In this document: piece by piece, positions 29,586-39,538 of the stretch
How the letters are laid out: each line of letters begins with the position of its first letter
How positions within the stretch are numbered: position 1 is the first letter of the stretch
Source: Legionellaceae bacterium
GTDB lineage: Bacteria > Pseudomonadota > Gammaproteobacteria > Legionellales > Legionellaceae
Reading direction: 5' to 3'
NCBI GenBank assembly: GCA_018061965.1
Contig: JAGOTG010000009.1
Location: forward strand, 40,609-104,608
Length of the DNA stretch: 64,000 nt
Program-made: the position numbers and the translations under genes
Notes under the pieces: model-generated
Database searches by the model: none
Seen by the model: the letters and a program-made list of their open reading frames with translations, nothing else
What the model was told of the DNA's origin: nothing

Positions 29586-29821
29586 GATATTATCCCTAAT
29601 AAGCTGCTCATTTAATATTAGAATACAAAAAATAGTGTGTCAAATATAGCTAACATTAATATAAGCTAATGCTTTGCCCCAAACATTTTCCTTCAACGCA
29701 TCAATATGTTGGATCTCTTAACAAGAAAAAAACTCTTCCGAAGCTTTCGTCGAACTCTCTCGCAAGTGAGCAGAAGTAGAGTCAAGTAACCAAGTTTTTA
29801 ATCTAGAAGCTAACCAAGCTA

Positions 29822-30904
29822 CTAATTAAAACTAGCAGTATGTGTATCTTCGTCGGGTTTTGCCAAACTAATTTTATTTACTTGGTCGAGCATGGTTGCT
29901 AGCGTTTCAAGATGAGATTGACATTCTTCTATGTCTGCAGGGTCTGTGAACCCACTGATTTTTTCCTGATCTTCTGAAATTTCGGCTTGAATCAATTCCG
30001 AAAGTTTTTCTAAAGTTTGTTTCGAATATTTATGCAAGGTGTCGTCTAGCGCTATATTTTTCGCGGCGACATCTTCCATTAATGCTTGCCTTAACGTTGA
30101 TTTATGCTGAATATCAGTGGTTTCAATGTGGGTTTCGAGACTTCTTTCTGCTCGTAGGGAGGTAATTAACGCTTTAGAAATCGCATTTTCTTTGTCTATA
30201 TCCATGTCACCTTTAGCAACGGTAGTCTCATAAGAGTCCAAGGCTTTTTGTAGCGCTAGATTGGCCGCTTTTACCTTGCCCATTGCTGTTTCGAGTTTCA
30301 TGATAGATTGCATACTAGCTCGTGTGGCAGCCTCATTTAGTCCAGCTTTTGCTTTAGCAGTATCCGACGCAGTTTCCATTGCTTTGGTTAATTGAGTCAT
30401 CGTATCGAGATGTGTTTGCAAATGAATAAAATGAGTTTTTTTATGAGTAGTTTTTTGCTGTTCCAATGTATCTCTAGTATCTTGATGCGCGAGTTCGACT
30501 TGCTGCATTTCCCCTGCTTTTACCACTTCTAGTTTGCCTTTTCCTTGTTCATGTATAACTTTAACATCCGATTTGGTTTGACTTTCAGTAACTCTTTTGT
30601 CACGCAAACTTGCCTCTTTTTGTTTAATAATATCGGCTTTATCTTTGGCCATCTGGGCTTTGTGCTCTGCTGTATCCTTTTCTATTTCTTCTAATTGCTT
30701 AATCCTTTCACGAGCTTGTTGTTTACGTATTGCAGATGCTCTGTCAACTTCTATGTCTAAGTCTAGAATAGATTTGTGAACCTCAGTTAGTGATGGAAAC
30801 GCTGAAATCACAAAGGCGAATACCGTAAGAACAGAATGTTGAAAAACAACGATTGGATTATTTCGCTCAATCATGAATTCTTGTAATCTAGTAGTCCAAG
30901 ACAT
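29822..30904 (-). CDS. Long coiled-coil protein with N-terminal hydrophobic segment
   Basis: 360 aa. Residues about 17-35 (IVVFQHSVLTVFAFVISAF) form one hydrophobic helix. Almost everything after residue 45 is Lys/Glu/Gln/Ala-rich heptad-like helix with hardly any Pro, typical of an extended coiled coil. The tail (PDEDTHTASFN) is soluble. No enzyme motif. Such proteins are frequent among Legionellales secreted substrates, but a structural envelope role is equally possible. Confidence 0.7.
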   Translation of the reverse strand: MSWTTRLQEFMIERNNPIVVFQHSVLTVFAFVISAFPSLTEVHKSILDLDIEVDRASAIRKQQARERIKQLEEIEKDTAEHKAQMAKDKADIIKQKEASLRDKRVTESQTKSDVKVIHEQGKGKLEVVKAGEMQQVELAHQDTRDTLEQQKTTHKKTHFIHLQTHLDTMTQLTKAMETASDTAKAKAGLNEAATRASMQSIMKLETAMGKVKAANLALQKALDSYETTVAKGDMDIDKENAISKALITSLRAERSLETHIETTDIQHKSTLRQALMEDVAAKNIALDDTLHKYSKQTLEKLSELIQAEISEDQEKISGFTDPADIEECQSHLETLATMLDQVNKISLAKPDEDTHTASFN

Positions 30905-31009
30905 GAGAAGTTCCTTCTGTCACAAAACGTATACTTATAGATTAGACCAAAATTGGTAAATATCTAGGATTTGTCAGAATGTCTGTGCGGATAAAACTAA
31001 AGTATTTAA

Positions 31010-31087
31010 GTCATTGCGAGCGCTATCCAAGCAATCCAGAGACTTAAAGTCATTGGATTACTTAGTCGTTTCACTCCTCGCAACGAC
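31010..31087. repeat. Palindromic repeat, family 3 (GTCATTGCGAG type)
   Basis: Begins GTCATTGCGAGCG and ends in its near-complement CTCGCAACGAC, with inner CAAGCAATCCAG pairing with GGATTACTTAG. This GTCATTGCGAG...CTCGCAATGAC palindrome is widespread in intracellular bacteria. It lies between the coiled-coil gene and the outer-membrane protein gene. Confidence 0.8.
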
Positions 31088-31098
31088 GAGGGGATATT

Positions 31099-31854
31099 TT
31101 ACATTTTATATTTGAAATCCAAGAACAACTGGTTGGTCGCAACATGTCCTGCCCAAGGATTGGTTAAGCTCAAGTTCTTGGCAGAATGGGTGCTATTGGT
31201 AAAGGCAGAATTAGTGGTATCAAAACCGCCGCCATCGTAATAGCGGTAACCGACATCTAAACTTAGATGGGTGATAGGATGGATGCTGAGTCCGGCGCTT
31301 GCTTGCCAAGCAAAACTATTGGTCGCGACTGACGAATTTGAGGTGAGCCCTGTTTTATTCACAGGGGCTGATCCTGTTGGGTAAAAATTATCAATTTGAT
31401 TTAGGGCATATCCCACACCGCCTCCAATGAAGGGACTCAAGCTAACGGTTCTGATTTTATACCAATCGTGATCAGGATGTAAAAAACCACTGACCAGCAC
31501 AGCTCGATTGTTGAGGTTCACGGTCGGATTGGATTGATTGTTAGTAACTTTTCCAGTATTCGCAATTCTTTGTTGGTACATTTGGTAATTAAATGTTTCA
31601 TGGTTGAGATACATCAAACTGACATCTACATAGTGTTGAACTTGCTTGCCAATTTCAAAGGTATAGAATCCGCGATTAGCCAAATTACCACTATAACCGC
31701 CTTCTACAGGTGTGTCCCAATCGCTTGGGTGGACATTATTAAGGCCTGTTCCGATTGCCCCATACCAAGGATTTTCTAAATCAGTGATCTCCATGGACGC
31801 TGCATACAGTGAGCAGGTTGATACCAATAGTAAAAAACCACACGTTTTCCTCAT
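31099..31854 (-). CDS. Outer-membrane beta-barrel protein
   Basis: 251 aa with a signal peptide (MRKTCGFLLLVSTCSLYA). The mature part alternates polar and hydrophobic residues with aromatic belts (WYGAIGTGL, FYTFEIGKQV, SLSPFIGGGVGYALNQ, LSLDVGYRYYDGG) and ends in the strand LFLDFKYKM, as in eight-stranded OmpA/OmpW-like barrels. No peptidoglycan-binding domain. Probably a surface antigen or small porin. Confidence 0.8.
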   Translation of the reverse strand: MRKTCGFLLLVSTCSLYAASMEITDLENPWYGAIGTGLNNVHPSDWDTPVEGGYSGNLANRGFYTFEIGKQVQHYVDVSLMYLNHETFNYQMYQQRIANTGKVTNNQSNPTVNLNNRAVLVSGFLHPDHDWYKIRTVSLSPFIGGGVGYALNQIDNFYPTGSAPVNKTGLTSNSSVATNSFAWQASAGLSIHPITHLSLDVGYRYYDGGGFDTTNSAFTNSTHSAKNLSLTNPWAGHVATNQLFLDFKYKM

Positions 31855-32095
31855 TCAAAACCTTCTTCTTATAATTGTTATTGTCCACTCAAGGTTGGCA
31901 CGATATTTTATGATTAATTACCCCCATTTTACCATAATCAAATAAATAAGGAACTGGGGAGGGTGGGCGAAAAGGACGATAGCATGGGTGAAGTGTAAAC
32001 AGGCGATTAGAGAGTTTTCAGGATCAAGCTAATTTGCTAATTCAAACCCTGTAAGCTATATCTTAAAAATACGCTACCAAAAGGGGAAGTTACGT

Positions 32096-33322
32096 ATGAG
32101 CCATCATTCACACCACAAACGCGGTGATCCTGCCTACAACAACCCTGCTGCTAATCGTTTCCCAAAACCTGCTAAACGGCCAGATGGCTTTTCTAGAGTT
32201 GCCTTTGTATTGCACGGAGGCGGTGCGTTAGGCGCTTATCAATTAGGAGTAATTAAAGGCTTGATTGAGGCAGGATATGTACCAGATTGGATTTGCGCGA
32301 CCTCGATTGGAGCCATTCAAGCAGGTATTTTTGTTGGAAATTTACCAGAAAACAGAATTGCAAAGCTTGAAGAATTTTGGCGCAGAATAACCACCTACAC
32401 GCCTTTTGATATTCTAGGGCATAATCATTTATCCCTGGATTTCTTTAATCAAATTGGTTCAGCCCTTGCGATTATGCTTGGGCAACGAGATTTTTTTAGA
32501 CCGCGTTGGTACTCTCCCTATAGTCAAATTTCTGGAACACCGGATAAATTGAGTATTTATGATACCACGCCACTCCGTGAAACCTTATTGGACTTAATTG
32601 ATTTTGATTTGTTGAATAATAGTCAGACTCGCCTGAGTTTGGGTGCGGTACAGATCAGTTCAGGCCTTTTACACTATTTCAACAATATGAATTATTTGAT
32701 TGGACCAGAACACATTATGGCAAGTGGCGCTTTACCACCAGGATTTCCAGCCGTCAAAATTAATGATGAGTATTACTGGGATGGTGGTATTCATTCTAAT
32801 AGCCCTCTTGAAGTTGTGTTTTCTGCTTTGCCACGAGCAGACACTTTATGCTTTGTGATTGATTGCTTCGGAGGATCTCCTTTCGTACCCAATAATATGG
32901 AAGGGGTTGCAGAAAGGATGAAGGATATTGGATACAGTACACATGCTCAAATGGTTTTGAAGAATCATATGGAACGATTTAGGCTTAAAACTGAACTGCA
33001 TAAACTCACGAAAACAATGGATCCGAAACAAATAGCCACATTGGAAGAAGTTTTAGAAAATGTGGGGGGTATCGAGCCTTCGCACATTACTGTTGTCCAT
33101 GTAACGTATAGCTCAAGACTCCATCGCGGTTCCAACAAAGATTATAATTTTAGCCAAGTGATCACCCAAAAAAGAATTGATGTGGGATATCAAGATATCA
33201 AAGCAGCGTTATCTGAATCGGAGAAATGGGATTCACCGACTGCCAATCTTGAACTAAGACTGTATGAGGCGCCCAATAATTTGTCGAGGTTCGCACAGCC
33301 TAAAAATTACTGGAGAAAGTGA
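32096..33322 (+). CDS. Patatin-like phospholipase with DUF3734-type tail
   Basis: 408 aa. Oxyanion hole [14 protein letters not shown] (residues 38-51), nucleophile Ser70 in CATSIGAIQ and catalytic Asp in [10 protein letters not shown]. The usual GxSxG elbow is AxSxG here (ATSIG). A C-terminal region from about residue 290 resembles the DUF3734 extension. Starts with a His-rich [10 protein letters not shown]. It is 1 nt before acetoacetate decarboxylase and heads a four-gene cluster that fits polyhydroxybutyrate turnover, so the lipase could act at the granule surface; host-membrane action is the alternative. Confidence 0.88.
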   Translation: MSHHSHHKRGDPAYNNPAANRFPKPAKRPDGFSRVAFVLHGGGALGAYQLGVIKGLIEAGYVPDWICATSIGAIQAGIFVGNLPENRIAKLEEFWRRITTYTPFDILGHNHLSLDFFNQIGSALAIMLGQRDFFRPRWYSPYSQISGTPDKLSIYDTTPLRETLLDLIDFDLLNNSQTRLSLGAVQISSGLLHYFNNMNYLIGPEHIMASGALPPGFPAVKINDEYYWDGGIHSNSPLEVVFSALPRADTLCFVIDCFGGSPFVPNNMEGVAERMKDIGYSTHAQMVLKNHMERFRLKTELHKLTKTMDPKQIATLEEVLENVGGIEPSHITVVHVTYSSRLHRGSNKDYNFSQVITQKRIDVGYQDIKAALSESEKWDSPTANLELRLYEAPNNLSRFAQPKNYWRK

Positions 33323-33323
33323 T

Positions 33324-34061
33324 ATGAAAGTAAATGATATATTGCATACCAGTTTTTCTATGCCGCTGACGTCCCCAGCGTATCCCAAAGGACCCTATCA
33401 TTTTATCAATCGTGAATACTTTATTATTTCTTATGAAACAGAACTAGCGGCGTTAGAAGCAGTTGTGCCGGAACCGTTAAAAATAATTGATCCCATTGTG
33501 AAATATGAATTCATTAGAATGCCAGATTCTACAGGGTTCGGATCCTATACAGAAAGTGGCCAGGTTATTCCAGTCGAGTATGAAGGAGAAATGGGGTCTT
33601 ATGTGCATGCAATGTATTTGGATGTGCTATCTCCCATTGTTGCTGGGCGTGAATTATGGGGATTTCCTAAGAAATTGGCAACGGTAAGCCTAGGCGTGGC
33701 ATCAGATTCCTTGATTGGGCGACTGAATTACGAAGGGATTGATGTGGCAATTGGTACTATGGGGTATAAATACACACCTTTGGATCATGGTTTTTGTAAA
33801 AAATCGTTAGAAGCCCCGGGCTTTTTATTAAAAATAATCCCTCATGTAGATGGCTCAGTCCGGGTATGTGAGCTGGTTCGCTATAGAGTACAAAATGTAG
33901 TCATAAAAAGCGCATGGTCTGGTCCTGCGGCTTTGCAATTTTTTTCTCATGCTTTGGCTCCGGTAGTGGAATTGCCGATTAAACGGATCATCTCAGCTAG
34001 CCATATATTGACTGATTTGACTTTGCCTTATGGTGAAGTGGTCTGGGATTATTTAAAGTAA
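33324..34061 (+). CDS. adc: Acetoacetate decarboxylase
   Basis: 245 aa from the ATG at 33324, preceded by GGAGAAAG; the open frame extends upstream into the patatin gene. The Schiff-base lysine pair is visible in [12 protein letters not shown], together with [10 protein letters not shown] and the C-terminal [11 protein letters not shown]. Converts acetoacetate to acetone and CO2. It sits between a patatin and 3-hydroxybutyrate dehydrogenase, so acetoacetate from PHB breakdown is the likely substrate. Confidence 0.92.
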   Translation: MKVNDILHTSFSMPLTSPAYPKGPYHFINREYFIISYETELAALEAVVPEPLKIIDPIVKYEFIRMPDSTGFGSYTESGQVIPVEYEGEMGSYVHAMYLDVLSPIVAGRELWGFPKKLATVSLGVASDSLIGRLNYEGIDVAIGTMGYKYTPLDHGFCKKSLEAPGFLLKIIPHVDGSVRVCELVRYRVQNVVIKSAWSGPAALQFFSHALAPVVELPIKRIISASHILTDLTLPYGEVVWDYLK

Positions 34062-34078
34062 TTTAAAGGAGATTAATT

Positions 34079-34861
34079 ATGAGCCTTAAAGGAAAAGTAG
34101 CGTTGATTACAGGAAGCGCTAGCGGTATTGGTTACCATATTGCCCAAGTATATATCGAAAATAGGGCAAAAGTGATCATTGCAGACCGGGATTTGCAAAC
34201 GGCTTCAACAGCAGCCAACAACATTTGCGCCAAAGGCGGAGAGGCCATTGGTCTCGCAATGGACGTTACTCAGGAAGATCAAGTGAATGCTGGTTTTGCT
34301 GCCGCAGTTCAAAAGTTTGGTGGATTAGATATTTTAATTAGTAATGCCGGCATTCAACATATTGAAGCGGTGGATAAATTATCTTTAAAGGATTGGCGGA
34401 ATATGCTGGCAATTCATTTGGATGGTGCTTTTTTGACCACAAAGGCCGCTTTGAAAGTCATGTATGAACAAAAGCGCGGTGGCAGCATTATTTATATGGG
34501 TTCGGTACATTCAAGATTGGCTTCCAAATTAAAAGCACCTTATGTGACCTGTAAACACGGTTTGTTGGGCTTATCTCGAGTAGTTGCACTAGAGGGCGCA
34601 GAGCATGGGGTGCGTTCGAATGTCATTTGTCCAGGATATGTACGCACACCTTTGGTTGAGAAGCAGATTCCAGAACAAGCCAAAACTCTTGGAATCAGTG
34701 AAGAAGACGTTGTTAAAAAAGTAATGCTTGGTCAAACAGCAGATGGCGAATTTACAACATTAGACGATGTTGCGGCTGTGGCAGTATTTTTAGGTGGGTT
34801 TAATTCTAATGCGCTCACAGGACAATCTATACTGGTTAGTCATGGATGGGGCATGGAGTAG
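34079..34861 (+). CDS. bdhA: 3-hydroxybutyrate dehydrogenase (SDR)
   Basis: 260 aa short-chain dehydrogenase: nucleotide-binding ITGSASGIGYH, NAGIQHIE, catalytic Ser in MGSVHS and the Y-x-x-x-K pair YVTCK, then PGYVRTPLVEKQIPEQAKTLGISE, typical of D-3-hydroxybutyrate dehydrogenases. Oxidises 3-hydroxybutyrate to acetoacetate with NAD+. AAGGAG ribosome-binding site 17 nt after the adc stop; clearly cotranscribed. Confidence 0.93.
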   Translation: MSLKGKVALITGSASGIGYHIAQVYIENRAKVIIADRDLQTASTAANNICAKGGEAIGLAMDVTQEDQVNAGFAAAVQKFGGLDILISNAGIQHIEAVDKLSLKDWRNMLAIHLDGAFLTTKAALKVMYEQKRGGSIIYMGSVHSRLASKLKAPYVTCKHGLLGLSRVVALEGAEHGVRSNVICPGYVRTPLVEKQIPEQAKTLGISEEDVVKKVMLGQTADGEFTTLDDVAAVAVFLGGFNSNALTGQSILVSHGWGME

Positions 34862-34873
34862 GAGGATGCGACT

Positions 34874-35167
34874 ATGTTAGATGCAGAGCAATGGTGGCAA
34901 TATCAGCAAACCATGTTGCACTGGTGGATGGATGCATGCGCAGTACAGTCGCAAGAATGGCTTCGTTGGCTGCCAGGTACATTAATGGGTAAACAGGTTC
35001 ATGGATTAAGTGAGGAGCAGAGAGGTGCTGTCAAAGAGATTGCCGAGAGGCATTCCGAAATTTTACAGCAAATGCTGACACTTAATTTGCAAAATTTTTC
35101 ATTGAATTCCGAAGTATCTGAAAGCTGCATGGAGTTTATGAATCGACTTATGGGTATTAAAACATAA
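34874..35167 (+). CDS. Small helical protein of the PHB cluster
   Basis: 97 aa, starting 12 nt after bdhA with GGAGGA before the ATG. Aromatic-rich N-terminal helix (WWQYQQTMLHWWMDACAVQSQEW) followed by a second amphipathic helix. The size, amphipathic character and position after bdhA suggest a phasin-like or synthase-associated granule protein; I see no diagnostic motif, so this is inferred from context only. Confidence 0.6.
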   Translation: MLDAEQWWQYQQTMLHWWMDACAVQSQEWLRWLPGTLMGKQVHGLSEEQRGAVKEIAERHSEILQQMLTLNLQNFSLNSEVSESCMEFMNRLMGIKT

Positions 35168-35270
35168 GGATCGTGCTCGAATTACCTTCCTATTCTTGCA
35201 TCAAATCCTAACTTGTCAATCCAATATTCAGCTTAAGCGCAAGAATAGGAATTTAATTTGAGCACGATCC
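35168..35270. repeat. Imperfect inverted repeat of about 30-bp arms
   Basis: GGATCGTGCTCGAATT at 35168 and AATTTGAGCACGATCC ending at 35270 are near reverse complements, and the inner CCTATTCTTGC / GCAAGAATAGG also pair. It begins 1 nt after the last gene of the PHB cluster. It could be a bidirectional terminator or a miniature element; no T-run is seen. Confidence 0.75.
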
Positions 35271-35340
35271 TAATTAACCATTGACGTTTGACTTAATAAT
35301 GAATAAGAATGAAAGATAGAGGCCATCAGACAATGGTATT

Positions 35341-36351
35341 ATGCTTCCAGTTATCAAGCTGTCCAAATCTGAAATAAATTTACCTGTGATAGTGCTTATC
35401 ATTGGTCTAGCAATTGGTGTATATCATTGGTTTTCTTATTTTATTCCGTTTACAAATAATGCATTTGTTGCCACCAATATTATGCAGGTTGCGGCTGACG
35501 TCTCAGGCTTTGTTACGAAAGTGTATGTGAAAAATGGTCAGGCGGTTAAAGCTAATGATCCCCTCATAGAAGTTTACCCAGTTCCTTATCAGCTCGCCTA
35601 CGATTATGCCAAAGCAAATTATGAAGAAGCGATAGAAAAAATTGGTGTGATTGAAAGAGAAACTAAAAAAACGCGAGATTTGCTGGATGCTGCTAATTAT
35701 GAGCTTGAAACAGCAAAAATACGCTATCGACTCAAAGACAATCGCGCTGTCCGACAAGCGGTGCCTATGCTGGAAATTAAAGAGTTGGGATTTAGCTTGC
35801 ACGCGGCAGAAAAAAAGCGTGATGCTTTGCGCAATCAAATTGGCATTGAAGATCAACAAATTGTTGAGCAAAACAAGAAAGTCCTGGCCTTAAAAGCAAC
35901 CATGGACAATGCGGAGGTCAATTTAAATTTGACTATTGTACGGGCGCCATCGGATGGCTATGTTGATAATATGTTCCTATCCAATGGGACTCCCGTAAAA
36001 ATCCATGAGCCGTTATTCTCATTTGTGGATACCACGAAATGGTGGATCCAAGCCAATTTTGATGAAACAGATCTGCGCCGGATTCGACCTGGGGACCACG
36101 CGATTGTTTTTCTTCGGATGTATTATTTTCATCGAATTTTCCATGGAAAAATAGTGAATAATATTTGGCCGGCTAATCGGCAAAAAACTGCTTTCCGCTC
36201 CCAGCAACAAATCGTTCAGAATGAAAACGAATGGTTATTACTTCCGCAAAGATTGCCTTTACAAATTCAAATATTAGATCCCGATCCCAACTTTCCGTTC
36301 CATCCAGGAGCGAGCGCTTATGTCTATCTCAAAGCTCATACGCATAGTTGA
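35341..36351 (+). CDS. HlyD/EmrA-type membrane fusion protein
   Basis: 336 aa: one N-terminal membrane helix (residues 14-34), then a split biotinyl-lipoyl domain (VAADVSGFVTKVYVKNGQAVKANDPL and later IVRAPSDGYVDNMFLSNGTPV), a central alpha-helical hairpin (residues about 85-190) and a beta-barrel domain. It resembles AaeA/EmrA periplasmic adaptors. First gene of a four-gene tripartite efflux operon with 32-nt overlap into the next gene. Confidence 0.9.
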   Translation: MLPVIKLSKSEINLPVIVLIIGLAIGVYHWFSYFIPFTNNAFVATNIMQVAADVSGFVTKVYVKNGQAVKANDPLIEVYPVPYQLAYDYAKANYEEAIEKIGVIERETKKTRDLLDAANYELETAKIRYRLKDNRAVRQAVPMLEIKELGFSLHAAEKKRDALRNQIGIEDQQIVEQNKKVLALKATMDNAEVNLNLTIVRAPSDGYVDNMFLSNGTPVKIHEPLFSFVDTTKWWIQANFDETDLRRIRPGDHAIVFLRMYYFHRIFHGKIVNNIWPANRQKTAFRSQQQIVQNENEWLLLPQRLPLQIQILDPDPNFPFHPGASAYVYLKAHTHS

Positions 36352-37249
36352 TCAACATGATCCGCTCGGGATTTTTCGCGTCCATGGGATTAAAGTCGTC
36401 TATGTTTCTCTGGTTTTATTTGCCGTAAATGGGCTTATCGCTATCCCACACTCCTATTTTTATTTTTTTTATGTCCCGCTTACTGCCATGACAGCTGAAG
36501 TGCAAGGGACGACGCTCCCGCAAAAATACGTGTTTTTTAGCGGTGTTACCTTAGGGGCTTTGTTGGTTATATCTTTGTTTAATCTGGCCTTTCCGTTTCC
36601 TGTATTCTTTTTGTTTTTCTCATTTGTGATCACGTTTTTACTCTATATTTACGTATTGCAAGATGCAAGCAAACTATTTTGGGTCCCGATTATTCTTAGT
36701 CTTGCTTCTTATTCTTTGAATAATCGGGCATTTAATGGCAATCCCTTTGAAATCTTGAATAATGCGATTACTATTTTTGTCAGTATGTTGGTTATTTTGG
36801 GTGCATTGGTACTGTTCCCCTTATCATTTTATTATCGTATTTGGTTAAGAGCGTTTCATCGAGTAGTGGATTTAAGTTTAAAAAACTTCTTGGTGCTGCA
36901 ATCAGGCGCATCGACTGTGACAGATATTCCTGTCTATATTGTTCATCTGCGTATGTATGCAGGTATGCTACCGCGCTGTTTTCCTACTTACTCTATCTTG
37001 AGTATGACGTTTCACATCCATAAGCTCTACCTAGCAAGTTGTGTCTATTGGGCACCTAAGCCATTATTTACACCGCAAGAAATTACAGAGATTGTGATTT
37101 TATTGCAGCAATTAGTGGCTGCAATAGAGCAGGAGCGGCCCTGTATAATCCTAAGTTCGGCAGTTGAATCTAAGATGATTGAAAAAAATCACAAAGATAC
37201 TGTCCACAAAATTATTCACTCATGGAATTATAGTGTCAATCACATCTGA
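36320..37249 (+). CDS. FUSC-like inner-membrane protein, first half
   Basis: 309 aa with about six hydrophobic helices in residues 20-175 and a cytoplasmic C-terminal helical part, matching one half of AaeB/fusaric-acid-resistance type transporters (usually one ~650-aa chain with two such halves). The start ATG lies 32 nt inside the adaptor gene and has AGGAG upstream. Its 3' end overlaps the second half gene. Confidence 0.8.
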   Translation: MSISKLIRIVDQHDPLGIFRVHGIKVVYVSLVLFAVNGLIAIPHSYFYFFYVPLTAMTAEVQGTTLPQKYVFFSGVTLGALLVISLFNLAFPFPVFFLFFSFVITFLLYIYVLQDASKLFWVPIILSLASYSLNNRAFNGNPFEILNNAITIFVSMLVILGALVLFPLSFYYRIWLRAFHRVVDLSLKNFLVLQSGASTVTDIPVYIVHLRMYAGMLPRCFPTYSILSMTFHIHKLYLASCVYWAPKPLFTPQEITEIVILLQQLVAAIEQERPCIILSSAVESKMIEKNHKDTVHKIIHSWNYSVNHI

Positions 37250-38060
37250 GTATCGTACTACCAGAGCTTTGCAAATTTGTATCGTCTTTGGGACAACGTT
37301 AGTCATTGAGCGCTTATTAAATTACAGTCGAGCTGGATGGGTAGGATTTATTGTCATGATGATCTACGTTGGTTTTGATTCGGGAGCCAGTATTCACCGC
37401 ACTATGCATCGATTTCTGGGGTCGCTATTGGGGTTATTACTCTCTTATTTTTTATGGAAGCTGGGGTTGTTGGATTTTCGCTTGATGTTGGTTGTTATCC
37501 CAATAGTCATTTTTTTTGCTTTTTTTTCTTTGTGTAGGTTTTATGCGTACCCAACGATTTTTACCGTGACGCTTACGTTTCTAGGTACCGCTTATTTTAG
37601 TCCAACAGACTACGATGCGTATTCTTTTTTCTTTGATTATTTTAAGTCAACCGCGGTGGCATTTTTTATTTGCTTTGTGTTTGAAGGGTTGATCTTTAGA
37701 TCCAGCCATTTAACAAAAAAGTTTTATAATGACCTACAGAATAGTATTATTGATGAATTAGAGCATTTATATCATTTAGGGATTAAGCATCCTCCGAATC
37801 AAAATCATTTTTTACGAGGCAGCGCTACTTGCCGAGTAAAAATTAATGAGTTGCACACCTTTGAACAAACGGCAAAGCATGATTTAGGATTAGAACAAGG
37901 TCTGGGCAATACCGAGAGTTTTCATGCATTGGTAAGCAGAGCGTTGCATGACATTCGTTTGTTATTCCTCCTTGCTTCGGATGCACCTGCTTCTTTGGAT
38001 CATGCTATACAAGAGATGCTGCAAACTTTAAAAACCACTTTACGGCAAGAAGGCTTATGA
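37233..38060 (+). CDS. FUSC-like inner-membrane protein, second half
   Basis: About 275 aa from the GTG at 37233 (GGA 6 nt upstream, 17-nt overlap with the first half); the frame is open from a TTG at 37179. Six hydrophobic helices, with SRAGWVGFIVMMIYVGFDSGASIHRTMHRFLGSL corresponding to the conserved FUSC segment after the first helix, then a soluble helical C-terminus. Presumably pairs with the preceding protein as a heterodimeric pump. Ends by ATGA overlap with the TolC-like gene. Confidence 0.75.
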   Translation: MSITSEYRTTRALQICIVFGTTLVIERLLNYSRAGWVGFIVMMIYVGFDSGASIHRTMHRFLGSLLGLLLSYFLWKLGLLDFRLMLVVIPIVIFFAFFSLCRFYAYPTIFTVTLTFLGTAYFSPTDYDAYSFFFDYFKSTAVAFFICFVFEGLIFRSSHLTKKFYNDLQNSIIDELEHLYHLGIKHPPNQNHFLRGSATCRVKINELHTFEQTAKHDLGLEQGLGNTESFHALVSRALHDIRLLFLLASDAPASLDHAIQEMLQTLKTTLRQEGL

Positions 38061-39517
38061 AAAGACGCAAACTACGACTAGGATGTTTAGGTGCGCTGAT
38101 TGGGTTGGCAGCTTGTACTATTGATAAGGACTATTCTTTACAGCATCCTGTCGAGATCTCAAAAAAATGGTCAACCAAGAACCCTTATATTAGTCGAACA
38201 GTGACCGATGCACGTCGGTTTGCTTGGTGGCATCAATATCATGATCCAACTTTAAATCAATTAATTGCGGAAGGTCTAAAAACCAATAATGATATTCATA
38301 TTGCTATGGCAAATATTGAGGCAGCAGAAGGGGAGTTAAAACGGGTCGAATTAAATTGGCTACCCACATTGACAGCTAATTTGGGGTATTCATCTTTCCC
38401 CTATTTAGGATTTCCCGGTGTGTTAGCGGTCGTGGCGCTACCGTTATACACGGTGAATATTTTCAATCAAATCAAATCACAGCAACGTTCTTATTATGAG
38501 TTAAAAGTGACTAAGTCGATGCGTGATGGCGTAAAACTAACTATCATTGCAGACATTACTGCTGCTTATTTTAGCCATTTATCTCAATCAGAGCGGTTAC
38601 AATTATTACGGCGTGTTGAGGATGATTTAGCAAAATCTTTGCGGATTCAACAAGACATGTATCGGCAGGGCATAGCATCTAATATCGAAGTCGATACTGC
38701 ACGTGCGCGCCTGAGGATGATTCAAGGTGAAGAAACCGTGGTTGAAAAGAATTTGGTCCTCACTCAAAACGCTTTGCGGTATTTGATTAATCAAAATCCC
38801 CATCCTTTTCTATTCAAACGACAATTTAAACAAGTGAACACCCATCATATGGTAGTGGATTCATTGCCTCTCTCTGTTCTACAACATCGCCCAGACGTGG
38901 TAGCTGCTGTCGATGAGTTACGTGCTCTTCGCTCTGGAATTGGCGTCGCTTTGAGCCGGTTTCTGCCGGAAATTAATTTAGGGCTGGCGCGAGGAGATAT
39001 TGCTACCATTCCAAACGGATCGACGTTGGGGAGTCCTATTCACTTTAACCAAGCCATCGCGTCGCAACCTTTGGTTACCTTGGCTTCTTTAGGCGAATTC
39101 GAGAATGCGCGGGGGATTTCCAAAGCAAGTTATTATCGTTATGTAAATACTCTGCGCAAAGCATTACGTGACGTCGATAACGATTTGGCTGCGCACCGCT
39201 ATGCTACAGAACGATTGGATAAAACTATTGAGGCGCAAGGAGATATTCGAGGCGCCTATCATTTGAATCGCGATTTATACCAACAGGGCTTGAAGAGTTA
39301 TCTTCAGTTATTAGAGGAAAAAATCAAGCTGGATGAAATCAATATTGTGGTCAATAAGCATAAAATTGATCAGGTTTTGGCGATGATTCATTTATATGAA
39401 GATATGGCTGTGGGTTATGACTATGATAACAAAGTACCGCAAAAAAAATCGTTTACTACGAAGCGCCAAGAGATGGTTTATGAAAAAATATTGCCCTCTA
39501 TTTTGGGGCCAGCCTGA
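38057..39517 (+). CDS. Outer-membrane efflux lipoprotein (TolC/NodT family)
   Basis: 486 aa with lipobox LAAC (Cys20). Internal repeat of two outer-membrane efflux domains: WWHQYHDPTLNQLIAEGLKTNNDI near the N-terminus, DMYRQGIASNIEVDTARARL, PLSVLQHRPDVVAA in the middle and LNRDLYQQGLKSYLQLLEEK near the end, all standard NodT wording. Completes the adaptor/pump/outer-membrane set of the operon; likely exports small aromatic or amphipathic compounds. Confidence 0.92.
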   Translation: MKRRKLRLGCLGALIGLAACTIDKDYSLQHPVEISKKWSTKNPYISRTVTDARRFAWWHQYHDPTLNQLIAEGLKTNNDIHIAMANIEAAEGELKRVELNWLPTLTANLGYSSFPYLGFPGVLAVVALPLYTVNIFNQIKSQQRSYYELKVTKSMRDGVKLTIIADITAAYFSHLSQSERLQLLRRVEDDLAKSLRIQQDMYRQGIASNIEVDTARARLRMIQGEETVVEKNLVLTQNALRYLINQNPHPFLFKRQFKQVNTHHMVVDSLPLSVLQHRPDVVAAVDELRALRSGIGVALSRFLPEINLGLARGDIATIPNGSTLGSPIHFNQAIASQPLVTLASLGEFENARGISKASYYRYVNTLRKALRDVDNDLAAHRYATERLDKTIEAQGDIRGAYHLNRDLYQQGLKSYLQLLEEKIKLDEINIVVNKHKIDQVLAMIHLYEDMAVGYDYDNKVPQKKSFTTKRQEMVYEKILPSILGPA

Positions 39518-39538
39518 TATTTAGAGATAAAATAAATA

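Noticed and set aside
37179..37249. Frameshift between the two FUSC half genes
   Set aside because: Both genes have plausible starts and complete six-helix domains, so a natural split is the simpler explanation.
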